Source: Acanthochromis polyacanthus (taxonomy: Eukaryota; Chordata; Actinopteri; Pomacentridae). From it: a stretch of DNA of 64,000 bases. The notes under the pieces are model-generated. The model made no database searches. It was not told the origin of the DNA and saw only the letters and a list, made by a program, of their open reading frames with translations. The translations under genes and the position numbers were made by a program. Of the stretch, positions 11,777 to 24,876 are shown in pieces (positions within the stretch are counted from its first letter, which is position 1; every line of letters begins with the position of its first letter). The stretch is taken from positions 30,975,690 through 31,039,689 of the forward strand of contig NC_067129.1 of NCBI RefSeq assembly GCF_021347895.1. The letters are read 5' to 3'.

Positions 11777-12428
11777 TCATTCCACCTCATCACTTTCATC
11801 TGTTAAATTCATGGATTTCACTAAAGCAATAAAGGGTCCCCACGCTTTCTCAAATGAATCCTGTCTCATTTTTCGTACGTGTGTCACTCTTTCTAGAGGA
11901 AAGGTTATTAACATCTGCCTCACCCAGTCTACTAATCTTGGTATGCAAGATTTTTTCCAAAAGAGTGCAAGTAATTTTTTAGCATGCAGGAGGCTTGTAT
12001 CTACCATTATACGCTCACTGTCACCTTGGATAAAGTCCCAAAATAAAGTGAGCAGGGTTCATTGTAATATTTTTAGAAATAATATTTTCTATTGTTTGTT
12101 AAATCTTCCCCCAGAATTTTTTAACCTTTGGGTAATCCCACATACAATGGTATAAAGTTCCCTTTGCCTCATTACATTTAACACATAAATCTGGGATGTT
12201 GCTGTTAAACTTATTTCATTTAACTGGTGTAATATATGTTCTCAACAACCATTTGTATTGTAGCAATTTAAATCGGGTATTGTATGACTGAGTGTGGACT
12301 TTGGTGCAAATCAGTTCCCAGTCCTCTGATGTTATGTCCATCTTTAGATCTTCTTTCCACTCTTTCCGTATTTTTAACAGTCGTAGTTGCCTTGATATCA
12401 GACAGCAAATAGAAATTATGCCATACAC
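11777..12428 (-). pseudogene. L1/Tx1-type LINE ORF2 3' end, broken
   Basis: Minus-strand translation gives three pieces of the region downstream of the reverse transcriptase in L1-clade LINEs. One is near 12220-12428, with DWELICTKVHTQSYNTR then LLRTYITPVK. Another is near 12120-12182, with KCNEAKGTLYHCMWDYPK and a cysteine/histidine pattern typical of the family. The last is at 11777-12007, with LLALFWKK and LERVTHVRK, ending in a stop. In-frame stops and frame changes separate them, so it is inactive. The polymerase and endonuclease domains are absent. Its upstream side ends exactly at the foldback MITE inserted at 12429. Confidence 0.85.
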
Positions 12429-12988
12429 CAGCCCGATCTCACGAGGATTCGTGAAACTGTCACGTAAGTTTTAGTTTCGGTTTCGTGCGCACCAACACGA
12501 TTTCGTCATGTTTTTCGTGCCGCTCACCACGAAATGCGCACCAATGTATTTTAAACGGCGGACTTTTCGTGCCACTCAGAACGTATTTCAAAAGAATGTG
12601 TATATTATATTTTTAATGTAAAACCGTGGCGAATCCAACGCTATATTTTGCATGACATCGTCCCTAAACATAACCCTAACCATAACCCTAACCATAACCT
12701 AACCATAACCTAACCATAAGCCGGTGGTACACTTACCAATTTGCATAGGAATTTCAAGAATGTCCGGCGGCCGGCGGCCGCAAACGCGATCACACAAGCA
12801 GTATACGCCGATGGACAGCTTAGATCGTCATGAATCCGCCGGTATAAACCACTTTCAGGTGTGATTACCACAGCGAAAAACATTTCGTGGTGAGCGGCAC
12901 GAAAAACATGACGAAATCGTGTTGGTGCGCACGAAACCGAAACTAAAACTTACGTGACAGTTTCACGAATCCCCGTGAGACCGGGTTG
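12429..12988. mobile_element. foldback MITE copy 2, 7-bp TSD
   Basis: This is a 560-bp relative of the element at 7454-8024, in the same orientation, with the same cagcccgatctcacga start and gtgagaccgggttg end. It is flanked by catacac at 12422-12428 and 12989-12995. It carries the same ccctaaccataa block and GC-rich core. It lacks 21 bp present at 7890-7910 of copy 1. High similarity between copies suggests recent spread of the family. Confidence 0.85.
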
Positions 12989-13264
12989 CATACACAGGAC
13001 CTTTTCCTGATTGGCTGCTGCTGCAGATCTATCTATCTATACACTACTAACTGTCAAAGCAACGAACGGCAGCAACAAAGCCAACCTAATCTGCGGAAAA
13101 TCATTCAAATAAATGACACTATGGGATCTCCTATCCCGGAATACACTCAATCCCGCCAAGTGATTCACATAACAAGACGAACCAATCAGGTGATTCGAAG
13201 CAGTTGAGTGCTTCAAACGTCACTGAAGTGATTCAAACGTCACGAGTCACATGACCAAATCACG

Positions 13265-13560
13265 CAAAAATGTTTTCTTGGATGTAGCTAGCACAGGGCT
13301 GCCATGACAAAGACTTAAACTACGCTTCATGACTTCCAACCAGACTTCATGTGTTTAAGGCACCCGAGGGTTGAGTAAAACCATGTTCATAGTTGATCCC
13401 AGCTTGTCTTAAAACCATTGTGGGGGTTTAACTAGCAAGGGACCACCTTTATTCAGACTTACCTGATGCTTAACGACCCCAAACGACCTCCGATCAGAGC
13501 TAATGTTTTTAAGACGAACTGGGATCAGCTAGGACGGTGTTCTAAAGCTCATCATCTTTG
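13265..13560 (+). repeat. two tandem units of the 144-bp repeat family
   Basis: Cores gctgccatgacaaagactt (near 13289) and agggaccacctttattcag (near 13439) are about 150 bp apart, with the ttgatcccagcttgt segment between them. They are more diverged than the 7.3-8.7 kb units. Confidence 0.65.
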
Positions 13561-14279
13561 CTAAAGTTGTGCTACCGATTAATGATTGATAATGCAGGCT
13601 GAGACAAGGCCTAGTTTTGTACTGACAGGGATCAGTTAAACAAAGCCTTTATCAGCCTGGATCTCCTTCTTTGATAATGGATCGGGACATCCCCTAATAA
13701 ATGTCAAAGTGTTTATTTTGAAAAACAGTAGATCAGTGTGCTTATTGTATCCCACATTATCCTAATAGCATTTTTGGTCATGTTTTTACTGGATTTATTG
13801 TAGTATTATGTGTGTTACCCCCACATTTCTTCACAGTAGGTCAAGTACGGTGAAAACAGTGAGCAGTAAAATGTGTGAACTTTACTCCCAACTTAACACA
13901 AAGTTTATTTTTATATACTCCTTCAGTCCAAATTCGTAGAAGTCGTTTTTCTCCGTCCTGACTCTCATTATGTTCTAATGTGGCTCCTTAAATCCTCGTT
14001 CGTCGCTGCAGGGATGGATGGGAGGCCGAAAAACAACGTTTGTGTCTGATCTGGAGCTATGAGTGAACCGAGGATCAGATTCAGAGTCCTGCTGCTTTGT
14101 GAAGAGAGGATTGTTTTACTTTGTTCATATTTGTTGTTGGAAACTTGTCGGATGGTTTTATTACCTTCCAGGAAGTGCTGCAGTGCTGTTACTCAGACAC
14201 ATCCACAGTACATCTGCGTGTCCGGTAACTTTCCATCAACCCTCTCACAGAAATCTCGCAGAAAAAGTTTTATCAGCTT
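13561..14279. other. low-copy DNA, no gene seen
   Basis: No exon, terminal repeat or tandem structure recognised. Two overlapping frames near 14060-14330 show no domain. Confidence 0.5.
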
Positions 14280-14935
14280 CTCCCATCTTCAGTGGCTATT
14301 TTGCAATGTTTTCAGTCACTGTTTTCTGACTTTTTAATGTTTTTAGTCTCTGAATTTGTGATTTTTTCAGTTGCTATTGTCTGATATTTTCAGTCACTGT
14401 TATTTTTTTCAACTGTTGCTTTCCAGTGTTTTTAGTTTTTGCTTTCAGTCACTGTTTTCTGACTTTTTAATGTTCACTCTCTATTTTTGTGACTTTTTTA
14501 GATGCTGTTTTTCAGTGCTTTCATTCATTGTTACCAGACATTTTCAGTGGCTGCTTTTGCATATTTGGTTGCTGTTTTCCTCGATTTCCAGATGTTATTT
14601 TCAGTCATTGTTTTCTGATATTTTCAGTCTGTTTCTGCATGATTTCACTTATTCTTTTACAATGTTTTCAGTCGCTGTTTTCAGTCTTTTTTTTTAAATA
14701 TTTTCTCACTCTGTGCTGCTTTCAGTCCCTGTTCTCCGACATTTTAAGTTGCTGTTTTCTAATGTTTTCAGTCTCTATTTACAGGTGTTTTCTGTCAGTG
14801 TTGTCTGTTGTGTTTTTTTTTTTTTTTTTGCAATTTTGTGACATTTCGTTGCTGTTTTCCCACATTTTGTGTTCATTCAGTGTTTTCAGTTGTTTTCTGA
14901 TGGTTTTGTCACTGTCCTCTGGCTTTTTTTTTCTT
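14280..14935 (+). repeat. degenerate T-rich minisatellite, unit about 24 bp
   Basis: Many imperfect copies of motifs such as ttttcagtcactgttttctg recur, with a poly(T) run at 14812-14829. Long Phe/Ser-rich open frames are a by-product of the repeat. The unit differs from the 21-bp gtgtc-type repeat. Confidence 0.75.
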
Positions 14936-17900
14936 TTTTGAGTCTCAAAAACTTTGCTTTATTTGGTTTCTGGTCTAAAACGTGTCTGTCTGAACTTTGT
15001 ATTGCAAAGAGACTTTACAGAGTTGTAGGTGAGCTGGTGTGCACAGGCTGCAGGACGCAGCAGAAACTTAATGATTTTCTTTGTGGTTGTCACTGTAAGA
15101 AACACATCCAGTTCTACTCTTATTTGATTATGAATTGACCGATAAGATGTAAGTAATCCAACTTTCAGGAATACAAACTGACCAGTAAACTAGTGAGAAA
15201 GTTGTTTCAGATAAATCACACACAAGAAGCAAGTTGTGGCTGTTAGATGGACTCAAATCAGCTTCTGTGGTTGTTGAACAAATCCAGAGGGGTGAAAGTT
15301 AATACGCTTTAACTCCATTTAGTCCTGCAGTAGCAACAACTCTCACATTTCTGGAGGCTCAGGCTGCTACAGTTGAAGGGTTCAGGACATCCACGATGTC
15401 ATTTCTTATTTGTCTTTGGGTTCCAAGCTGGAAAAATTTGCAGAATCACTTGTAACCAGAGTCTCAGTTTGCTGCAGGAGTTTTTTTAGACAAAATTAAG
15501 AGCTCTGCAACTCCGACAGTGTGTGGCTTCCAGCCACGGAGGAATCATTTTCTCCTCAGCCTCTCCAAGCAAAAACTCACCATGAAGATTTATGATAAAG
15601 GCCTGAGAAAACAGCTCTTATCTTGAGCTATTGCAAAAATAACAGAACCCAAAAACACTAAGGAAGATTAATGATTTTTACAAACGAGCCACTGCACTTC
15701 TTAATAGTCTGACTTTTTTCCATAAACATGCTCTTTTTGTTTTTTCATTTCAATCAAAACAGTAATTTACAATCCGTTTTTACGCCGATGATAACATCTT
15801 GTTTGCAGCGTGTTCCACTCCAAACAAGGCTTTCACTACATTTCAGTCAGCTTTGATGCTCTCCAGATCTCCTCTATCACTTTTATCCTCATTTCAACCT
15901 GAGAGGAGAGAAACGGGCCTTTCACAGGTGTAGATAATATGTAATTAATCAATAAAACAAAAAGAAAAAAGGAATATCTCTATTTGTGAAACAGATGAAA
16001 CCCAGTTGTTTATCAGACCGCATGTGAAAATGATATCAATAATAATAGTTTATTAACGGCAGGCTGTGGGCCATAAAACACAGTTCTCATATAAAAACAA
16101 GACGTAGACACTTGGAAACACTTCCCATCCATCCAAAATGAAAAGCATTTCCTCATGTTGAACACTAGGGGGCGTAGTATTTGTAGTATACAGAATTATG
16201 ACCATCCATTTGGGTTTATTCACCTCAAATCATCAAGTGCAAAACCGCTTGGATATCTGTATGCTGACAGAAATACAGTGAATATGAAACACGCAGCGCG
16301 CACGGAGCCAAGCTATTTGTGGATTATTTACTTATTTCAAGACATGTTTTGGACAAAATATTATACTTGGTAGTTTTGTCTGGATGCCGAAGCTTGGATT
16401 CTGGCCGGTTTTTGTGGATTATTTTCATCTTTGACCAGTAAAAGAGCGTCCAAAGGTGAGTTGTGCCCTTTAAATGTTTTGTTGTTTGTTGGAGAAATGT
16501 GTTTATATTAGCCGCTGTGGCAATCACATGAGAATTCATTCATGAGAATCTAAGCTTTCCATGGGTGTATAGTGTTTGTATCATCGCGTTTGCAGCTTTG
16601 TTCATTTTTGAAAAATGCTCATGCAGATCTCAAAACGGCCCGCCCGCGGCCCCTGAACTGGAACGGGTTCCCATTTTATTTGTGTCTGAAACCAGTTTTC
16701 ATGCTGCCCAAAAGTAAAAATGCTGGTTTCAGTCTATTTAAGGCTCTACTTTAACCAGAAAGAACTTTTGTTGTTGTTCTGCATCTTTACTTTCTCTTCA
16801 TCTTTCGTAGTCCAAATGTTTTATTTCTTTACGTTTTGTCCAGACAGACAATTGCCACGGTAACCACAGTTTAAAACCTGAATAACAGGCATTTGTTTCA
16901 ACTATTTTGACTTTTGGAAAGAAAAGCAGCGAAATCAAGTCTGTTTTTTTTTTGTTTTTTTGCGTGAGTTGTGGTTCGCTGTAGCTCCACAGTCAGCTTC
17001 AGACAAACAGTAAATACGTTTCACTGCCTTTTTGCTTTACTGCTTGTTTCTGCTGCCGGACTGAAGTTTATGCTACAAGGTGAATTATTAACTCCAATAA
17101 ATCCAGTCATCTTCCTTCCGTGCTGGGCTGCACGTCTTTGTTGGAGATTCAGGATGTCTGGGAGTCATTGTGAGTCCTAAAAACTAAAGTGGTGACACAT
17201 TATTCCAGATGTCAGCGGACAAACCGACGGCTGCTGTAACAGAAACAGAAAGCAGAGAGCAGAGAAATGAAGGGAAGGTGAAATAATTCATCACTTTGAA
17301 ATCTGAAACGGTGCTATTAGCAAATTACAAACACTCCGATTGATTATACAAGGTTAAATAATGAGACTTTTGAGCAGATTGAAGCTTTCAGGGTTGTTTA
17401 TGCTGCAGATGGATCAATGTAAACTGTGTGTTTTATTATTCACAGTGTGGTTCCACTGCCGAAAGACCAGTTTCATTATTTATTAGCTCCATCTTGACCC
17501 GAGTTTAAACTGTTCTTTGGATGTTTTTAACATTGCCTTGCATGTTAAAGCTCCATAACAAGTTTATAAAGTATTATACCGGAAAAACTGAGCTGATGCT
17601 GGACTTTGACAACAAATTACATCTCATATCAAATCATAATATCTGTCAGAAAACTCACAGTTAGATATTTTTCCTAAGTTACACGACAAACATTAGCTGC
17701 TAACAGCTAAAGCGGGAATTTTCATGATGCAAATTTACTAAAATGTGCTGCTGAGCCTCGAAATTCTTCATTCCCACGACAAATTTAGATTTAAAGTGAG
17801 TTTTCATGTGACCAACAGGTTTATTCTGACTGGAAAAGATGTGAAAAGGTGACAAAAGATGGAAAGACATTGTGCTAGAGCTCAGTGATAACGTATATAT

Positions 17901-18214
17901 TAGTTTCTTTTTTCATTTTTACTAAAAATTGAAACATGACCAACATTTTTCACATTATTCATTCAATGGTAGAAAGAACCAGGAACATTTGATTTGGAAA
18001 TGAAGCTGCATTTTCTCCAAATATTGTGACAATTTCAATGGTATGAATAATTTGATCAAAACAATTGTACTAAAAGTTTTAATTAAGGCAAGAAGAACCT
18101 TATTGGTCAAATGCATATTTACTATAATAAAAGAATTGGCTTTGGAGTGCAGAATTTGGGGCTTAATTGCAGGATCCCAAGACCGAATATTCGGATATTC
18201 GGGCCAGTCCTAGT
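14936..18214. other. low-copy DNA, no gene seen
   Basis: Over 3 kb without recognisable mobile-element ends or tandem arrays. Open frames are short and overlapping. The stretch at 15550-16100 looks unique and could include conserved non-coding sequence, but I cannot test this. Confidence 0.45.
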
Positions 18215-18395
18215 TCAATTCAATTCAATTCAATTTTATTTATATAGCGTCAATTACAGTCAACTCGTCTCAAGACGCTTTACAGAACCCAAATGCCTGA
18301 CCCCCAGAGCAAGCCCAAAGGCGACAGTGGCAAGGAAAAACACCCTTTTAACAGGGAAGAAACCTCGAGCAGAACCCGGCTCTAAAGTTGTAATG
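18215..18395 (-). mobile_element. retroelement 3' end with (GAATT)n tail
   Basis: It begins attcaattcaattttatt and continues through caagacgctttacagaa, a gcgacagtggcaaggaaa segment and aacagggaagaaacct. This is a familiar interspersed repeat of spiny-rayed fishes whose (GAATT)n tail shows the element reads on the minus strand. A second copy lies at 20300-20430. Confidence 0.7.
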
Positions 18396-18689
18396 TTGTT
18401 TTCTATCTACTGAGCCTGTGCCATTTGGAGGGAAGTGAAATATATTATATCTTATCACTGGAAGTAGTTTTCACTGTTCAAACATAAAAACGTTACCTTA
18501 ATACAGGTATTTGTTTCAAAGCTTTATGTTGTGAAAAACTGAGATTTGGAAATTTGTGTTTCTTGTGCCTTAACTTGTTATTTTGTAAAGATGTTTATTT
18601 TTGCTATTTTATTATTTGGAAATACCAGAATTTGCACATTATTTTACATTTTTGTCTGTCTGATGACATCATTTCGAGAGAAAAAATAA
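18396..18689. other. AT-rich DNA, nothing recognised
   Basis: No gene or repeat that I can support. Confidence 0.5.
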
Positions 18690-18872
18690 ATAAATCGGAC
18701 ATTACAATCAAACACTTACTCAGTACTTGAGTAGTCTTTTCACAAAATACTTTTTTACTCTTACTTGAGTAATTTTTTGGATGACAACTGTTTAGTTCTA
18801 CTTGAGTGATACTATTTTGAAGTAACGTTACTCTTACTTGAGTACAGTTTTTGGCTACTCTACCCACCTCTG
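18690..18872. mobile_element. one end of a hAT-like element
   Basis: Repeated cttacttgagta motifs lead to the terminus ggctactctacccacctctg at 18853-18872. Read in reverse this is CAGAGGTGGGTAGAG, a terminal sequence I recognise from fish hAT non-autonomous elements. The matching left end is not present, so this is a truncated copy. Confidence 0.6.
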
Positions 18873-18956
18873 GCCCTAAGTCAGCTGGGACAGACTCCAA
18901 AACCCCTCGGCCCTAATGAGGACTAAGCGGTGTGTAGATAATAGATGGATGGATGT
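18873..18956 (+). repeat. short retroelement tail ending in (GATG)n
   Basis: It reads agctgggacagactccaaa, then aagcggtgtgtagataat and atggatggatg. This matches the common fish retroelement 3' end in which an agctgggataggctcc-type segment leads into a tggatggatg tail. It directly abuts the hAT end. Confidence 0.55.
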
Positions 18957-19984
18957 CATGAATGTGCAGGTGAACATCCAGAAAATGCGGCTAATGCGGC
19001 ACATCTGCCCTCAGTGTGAAGCGTTTCCTCGGTAAATGCTGTAAATGCAAATTGTGCAGTGGAGTGGCTGCTGATAGACGGAGATCTTTGCCTCTAATCT
19101 CTGATCTCCTGCTGTTTACCTGACGTTCTATCGATCTGCCGTTCCTCTCCACGCTCCCCGGCCCTGCTGTAAACCTGTAAGCCGGGCTGTTGCTCTTTAT
19201 GGATCAGCCTTTCCTCCTTCATGAGCATGTGCAGGGAAACTCTGTGAGGTGCCAACCTCTCTGCACCGCTGCCTCCGAGGCATATTCCTGCACATTTATC
19301 ATAGTTGTCGGCTAAAGTGACTCTGATTTAGATCTCCTCCTCACCGCCAACGCTCTCTTCTCTTTCTTTTCACGTGGAAACGGATTATTCTGCTCTGCAT
19401 ACAACCACAGGTGCATTCATCTCTGGGTGACCGAGCTGCTTTTTTTTTTTTTGCTCACCTTATTGTTTCTCGTCAGCTGTTTTCTTTTCACACAAACTGC
19501 CTGCATCTGACCTGCTGATCCAGCAAAATTCAGGAACGCCGCTGCCTCCGTGGATGCCGCCGCCGCCTCGACCCCCGGGAGGTTCCTGAAATCCATCGCA
19601 CCACCTGCGCTCCTTATCACATAGAGAGGGGGATAGAAAAGACACCGGGGTGGTCCTGACACCAGGACGGAGGGAGATAAAGAGAGAATAGACGAGAGAG
19701 AGATCAGAGAGGAGGCAGAGATAAGAGGGAAGAGGGGAGACGAGAAATAGAGTAAATGAAAAAAGGCGAGGAAGGGTTATGGAGGCAGAAGATGCAGTCT
19801 GAGAAGCAGCTTAGGAGATGCGACAGTCTGGGAGGAAGATAAGCCGGACGATAAGCTGCACAGGGCCAATAAAAAGAGGCAGCAGCAGCAGCAGAACTTC
19901 ACAGCAAAGCTTTAAAAGTGCAGGTTTGTGTTGACCCAGCTGCAAGGTGAATTAAAATAATTGGCAAACATTATTGTTCTACAG
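18957..19984. other. low-copy DNA, purine-rich segment, no gene seen
   Basis: A GA-rich stretch lies at about 19660-19760. From 19060 to 19340 the composition is balanced and unique-looking. No exon is supported. Confidence 0.45.
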
Positions 19985-20220
19985 TTCTACAATTCTACAA
20001 TTTCATTTAGCAGACGCTTTTTGTCCAAAGCGGCATACAACACAAGCAAGAATTCAGACATAAGTAAAAACCTGTAGTAAGTGCAAAAGTGCTTCAAGTG
20101 TGATTGGTCAAAGGTGCTGCCATCAAGTTGCAGAAGAATTGCCACCTCCCCACCCCCCCAAATTGTTTTCAATAAAGTCAATAAAGTATTAAAGTAATAA
20201 AGTATTTCTGATTCTGATTG
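19985..20220 (+). repeat. teleost interspersed repeat with tttagcagacgcttt core
   Basis: It contains catttagcagacgctttt followed by gtccaaagcgg, a core I recognise from many fish interspersed repeats. It ends at 20200-20220 in aataaagtatttctgattc plus tgattg, a retroelement-style tail. Exact family unassigned. Confidence 0.6.
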
Positions 20221-20299
20221 TGAAAGGAAGTTTGAAGCTTATTGCCACAAAACTAAGGCGGATCCTTTTTTTTTTTATTACATCCATTGTTACTCAGGT

Positions 20300-20430
20300 G
20301 TCAATTCAATTCAGTTCAATTTTATTCATACAGCACCAATTACAGTCAAATTGTCTCAAGACGCTTTACAGAGCCCCTATGCCTGACCCCCGAGCAAGCT
20401 GTAAGGCCGGACATGTCCTAGGGAGGGCAG
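20300..20430 (-). mobile_element. second copy of the (GAATT)n-tailed retroelement end
   Basis: Same order of motifs as 18215-18395: tcaattcagttcaatttta, tctcaagacgctttacag, tgcctgacccccgagcaag. The copy stops after about 130 bp. Confidence 0.65.
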
Positions 20431-20584
20431 AATGTTAGAGACGTGAGAAATGCAAATTCTGAATAATTTTGGCAATAACGAGCAGCATTTTCAATACTGG
20501 GCTGATGTTGCTGTTTTGGTTGACAAGCATGATTTGGGCACTGTCCTAGTCAATCCCATTTAGTTCTAAATAAATGTGTTGTGT

Positions 20585-20720
20585 TCAGAGGTCATTAAGC
20601 ATTGTGGAAGTCTTTGTCATGGTGGCCCCCTGTTAGCTTAACCCCTACAATGGTTTTTAGGAAAGCTAAGCTCAGCTACAAACACAGTCCTCCTTGGTCC
20701 CAGTTTGTCTTAAACACATG
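20585..20720 (-). repeat. reverse-strand copy of the 144-bp repeat family
   Basis: It contains gtcattaagcat, then gtctttgtcatggtggcccc and cagtttgtcttaaacacatg. In reverse complement this is the family order caccatgacaaagac followed by taatgac. Confidence 0.7.
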
Positions 20721-21264
20721 CTGTTATGTTCATGTAATGTTAGAAATAATCCTTGCTAAACTACGCCATCTAGTGGTTGTCTTTGGTTTGCCATTTTTGA
20801 GATAGTAGAAGAAGACATCAGACAGGAAGTTTTGCAAAACGGTTTCTAAGCAGAACATGGCAGCTTCACTCACATGGCTTCTTCTATTCTGTTGTTTGTT
20901 AAAGCATTGTCTGTAAGTATTGCTTGGTAAAAATAATTAGACACCTTGTACATTGCAGTTTGCTAGCACATTTGAGTGGTTAAACGTTGTTCATGCTCTG
21001 TAAAATGTGTTCAACCATATGCTAATTTTTATGCTAATTTTTATGCTAATCGCTAGCTAACAGCCTTAGCTATCTGTTATTTACATGTAAATTAGCTCGT
21101 TTTAGCCCGGCATTCTTATTTTAGTACAGATACTGACATGTACTTTGTTTTTTTTGTATTGTTACAGTTTTACAAAAAGAAGGATGAGTCGGAAAACTTC
21201 GTAGTACAACAACCAGAGTCTGTGAAGTTTCTTCATCTATGTTGAGCTGTTTGGATAACTAGAT

Positions 21265-21345
21265 CAGCTTCTAGTGAGGCCATTAAGAGTCTCATAAGTC
21301 TTTGTCATGGTGCCTCTTTGCTAGCTAAATCCCCACTATATTATT
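21265..21345 (-). repeat. short reverse-strand copy of the 144-bp repeat family
   Basis: aagtctttgtcatggtgcct with tagctaaatccccac matches the family core in reverse. Only part of a unit is present. Confidence 0.55.
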
Positions 21346-24300
21346 CTTCTTGTTGACATGAACTTCCTGTCTATATCTGCACAGTAAATGCTGCATCTTT
21401 GTTGTGAAATTAAGTTTTCCTTTGCATGCTTGTGTTTTCTCCATTTACATCACTTCCATTTTCACTTCACAGACTTTTAAATTTGCCATAACTGCTATTT
21501 TTGCCTCAGTAATGTTTTCACTGCCAGTTTTGTTTCTAGTTTTACTTAACCAGAGTCTGAATCCTCCCTCAATCCCTATTTCTGGTGTGTCTGTGTGTTT
21601 ATTAGCAGCCGCCTGAGGGTTTGATTGTTTGTGTTTAAGAAGAGGGGAAACAAGGAAGAGGCTGCAGGTGGAGAAACTAAATGAGCTTCGGTTCGCTCGG
21701 CCCTCCACACCTGCTCTCTCTTTCTGCTGTCAGCCGTCTTGTTAGTGTTGAGACATCGCTGCAGCTACACAAACACACACATTTGTCACAGATCTACACC
21801 TGCACACATTTACACTGGAAACACATATTCACTGTTAAAGCAAACATGCACAGTAACACTGAAATGATAAAAGCATGATCACCTGGGATTTGTTTTACTC
21901 ATGTCTTCACAACACAAGCTCTTTTTACACCCCATGTGAGGACTCAACTGCTGTTATGTGTTGATATTAAAATAATAATTCACCTAAACAAATAATTTAA
22001 AAAATATATTTACAGTGTAATAGCACTATTTTATGTTACATCTAAAAACGGTATTACCTGTGCTTAGCCAGCGGAGTAATATGTGACGTGTAATGTGGCA
22101 CTCGTTCAGTAAAGAAGCTGTTGAACTTTATCGCGAGTCATAACAACTGCCTTTCAGGAACAAAAGCAGCTCTGAAAATCCTTACAAGTCGGGTTGAAAA
22201 CTGGTTTCGTCTCCAGAAGACTGATGTCAATTCAAGTTTGAAAGTGATGCAGCTATAACTGTGGATGTATGTGCTCATTCTGATACGTCTTCGTTGGGGC
22301 TAAGTTGAGTTTTGTACCTCAGAAGGGCAGACGTGTTTTGGGTGTTTGGGCTAGAACAAGGGTTCAGTGAGACATTTATTTGCTGAGGTTAAAATGAAAG
22401 ACGAAGGATTGTGTTTTATCAGCAAGGATGCTCATACAGAAACAAGTACAGAGGTGTGTGTGGGCGGTCGGTTTTCTCCGGCGTTCATCTCTTTGCGAGA
22501 CTCGACTCATTAATCACACGGCAGGAAGTGCAGCTTCACACACACCTCCTCACCTGCGAGGACGCTCAGCCACTCTGTGCGCTGACATTAAAGGAAAACG
22601 CCACAAACCGGAGATTTCTCTGAGCTCACCTTTACTGCCTATGTGTGTGCAGGGCTGCTAAAACGTTCATTGAGATGGACTTTAAAAGACGTAGGATGGC
22701 TCAAGCTGCGCCAGATTGGTCGAATGCTTCACCCGTAGATGGATGTGGCGGCTCGTTTGGAACCTTTATCTGACAAAAACAGCTCACCAAAATGTGTATC
22801 TGTTTCGTAAAGTGTCATTTTAGATCTATAACGGTTAGTTTAAAGTTTTTTGTAGGTTTCCAGAGGCATCAAGTGGACGCCAGATGTCCCAGATTTGCAT
22901 AAAGTGGCCAAAACTTCAACTTTATGCAAAGGAGAAGAGAACAACTCAACACTCCGTCTCTATAAATGCATTATGACACTACCAGAATGCATTGCACAGT
23001 TGCTTACACAGACAATGAATGGAGAGCACTAAAGTGACGTTTATCCAGTAGAAACATATCACTTGAGCAAATAAGTATGAGAACGGGACTTTCTGTCACT
23101 TCTTTCTCTTTGAGTGATTGCTTTACATCATGATTTTGCAGAATTCACAGCACAGCTTCATTTTGACCTCGTATTTGGTGAATCTGTCAGCCGATGTTGC
23201 AAAATTAGTATTTTAGCTGGAAAACAGCAGCTTGTAAATGAAGTGACTGCTGCTTAACATGTAATTGGCATGGGTTTCAGTGACTATTTCAGGATTTTTT
23301 CATTGTCTGACAGCAGAAACTGAAAAATCTGTAAATGAGAACAGCCTCATTGTTAGTTCAGCTATATTAAAATGTGGTTTATTTGAGCACAAAGAGCAGG
23401 AGAGAAGCTAACATGCTAACAGCAGCTGAGTTTAGGTTGAACTGAAGCAAAACAGGCGACAACAAAACACACCCAGTATTTATTTATTGGTTTAAATTAA
23501 AGTTTCCACAGAGCTTTGACCTGCAAACAAACCATCAAAGCTAATGTTAGCTACATTACCTGCACAACATGCTAACTCTAAGGATTTTCCTGTCATTCCA
23601 CTGTGTGTTCGGTTCGTCAGATGCTGGGAGTGCATGAAGACTCTTGTGTTCACTCTTGCAGCCAACAGTGGAACATTTGGTGAGTTTTGAGACATTTTCA
23701 GGTTTAGCAGAAGCAGTTCTACATGGAAAATGAACCTGGTGGACTGTGAGGCAGCTGGTTCTTCTGATTGGTTCACCTGGAAGTAGAGAGGGGTGGAGCT
23801 ATACAGAGTCAGAACTGGATGACTATTGGTTCTTGGTGGCACTTTGGTTAATGTTGTGGGACTGTTTTATGGAAGAACGTTGTGTAACGTACGTTCTGAC
23901 ACGTACACTGTTGAAATATTGCAGGCTAAATATTCCATCATTGTTAATATATCACATTTGAGGAACTGTTTTATGAAGAATCGTCTAGAAAATAATTTTT
24001 GAATGTTGCTTTAAGAACATCATAATCTAACAGCATCCTGCAGACATCCTCTGGATGTTAAAAGTTTGCTTTCAGTTTTACAGGAACATTGTTTGAAATG
24101 GAAAATATCCTTAAAACATTTGTAGAACATTAGACTCGAACTTTTAAACATAATTCTAATTCTTTTAAACATTTTCCGCTTCCTGGGTGGTCTGATGCAC
24201 AAAACGCTCCACTTTTCAACTCTCAATGAGTAGAATTTTTTTTTTAAAAAACAACCTCCAAGAAGTTGGAGTCGATCATTTACCCCCTTGAACTTCAAAC

Positions 24301-24876
24301 TGAAGCTGGGAGGCTAGCTAGCTGTGGGGAGGCTTGAGGAAAGACAGATGTAAATGTTTTAAGAGCTTTTATTTAACAGTTTCAAGTTTGTTAAGACCAC
24401 AAAACACAATAAAAATGGAGCTGTAACTTTAGTGTAACAAAACTTCTTCAGGCCATATGGATTGGAGTACACTAGTGGAAGACAAAGTTTTACTTGTGCT
24501 TCAACGCTTCTCTTAGACGTCTGTGCTCAGATCAACAGTGAACTTGTTCTTGAGACTGTTAAAAACTGCTTCATGCTGTAATATAATGGTCGTGACATTT
24601 CACTCCAGTGAGCTGTAATGTTTTCGAATTAGAGGGTCCAGAGTCACCAACTATTATATCCGCCGGCTGCTAATCCAGTCACCGATCTTCGCTGATCATT
24701 TGTTGCTCCCCTATTCTGTGATTTAATGGAGGTAAAATGAGAGGACAGCTGTGCATAATGTTTCTCAAATCATTGCATTTACCCACATGTTCTGCTGCCT
24801 TCAGATGGCCCCGAAACGAACCAGAGGAGATGGTTTTTATTCACTTTAAAGCAACTGTGGACAACAGATTCACAGA
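21346..24876. other. low-copy DNA, no gene seen
   Basis: No exon, terminal repeat or array that I can support over about 3.5 kb. Open frames are short, overlap each other and show no domain. Confidence 0.45.

Larger units (their letters stand above)
10996..13265. other. compound insertion between two parts of the 144-bp repeat
   Basis: The repeat family is recognisable up to about 10990 and again from about 13265. The DNA between holds a LINE 3' end and a foldback MITE. Its ends carry loosely inverted motifs (gaagcttcaaaac with tcgaggcttcac on the left, gtgattcaaacgtcac on the right) that might be degraded transposon termini. I could not define a target duplication. Confidence 0.35.
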
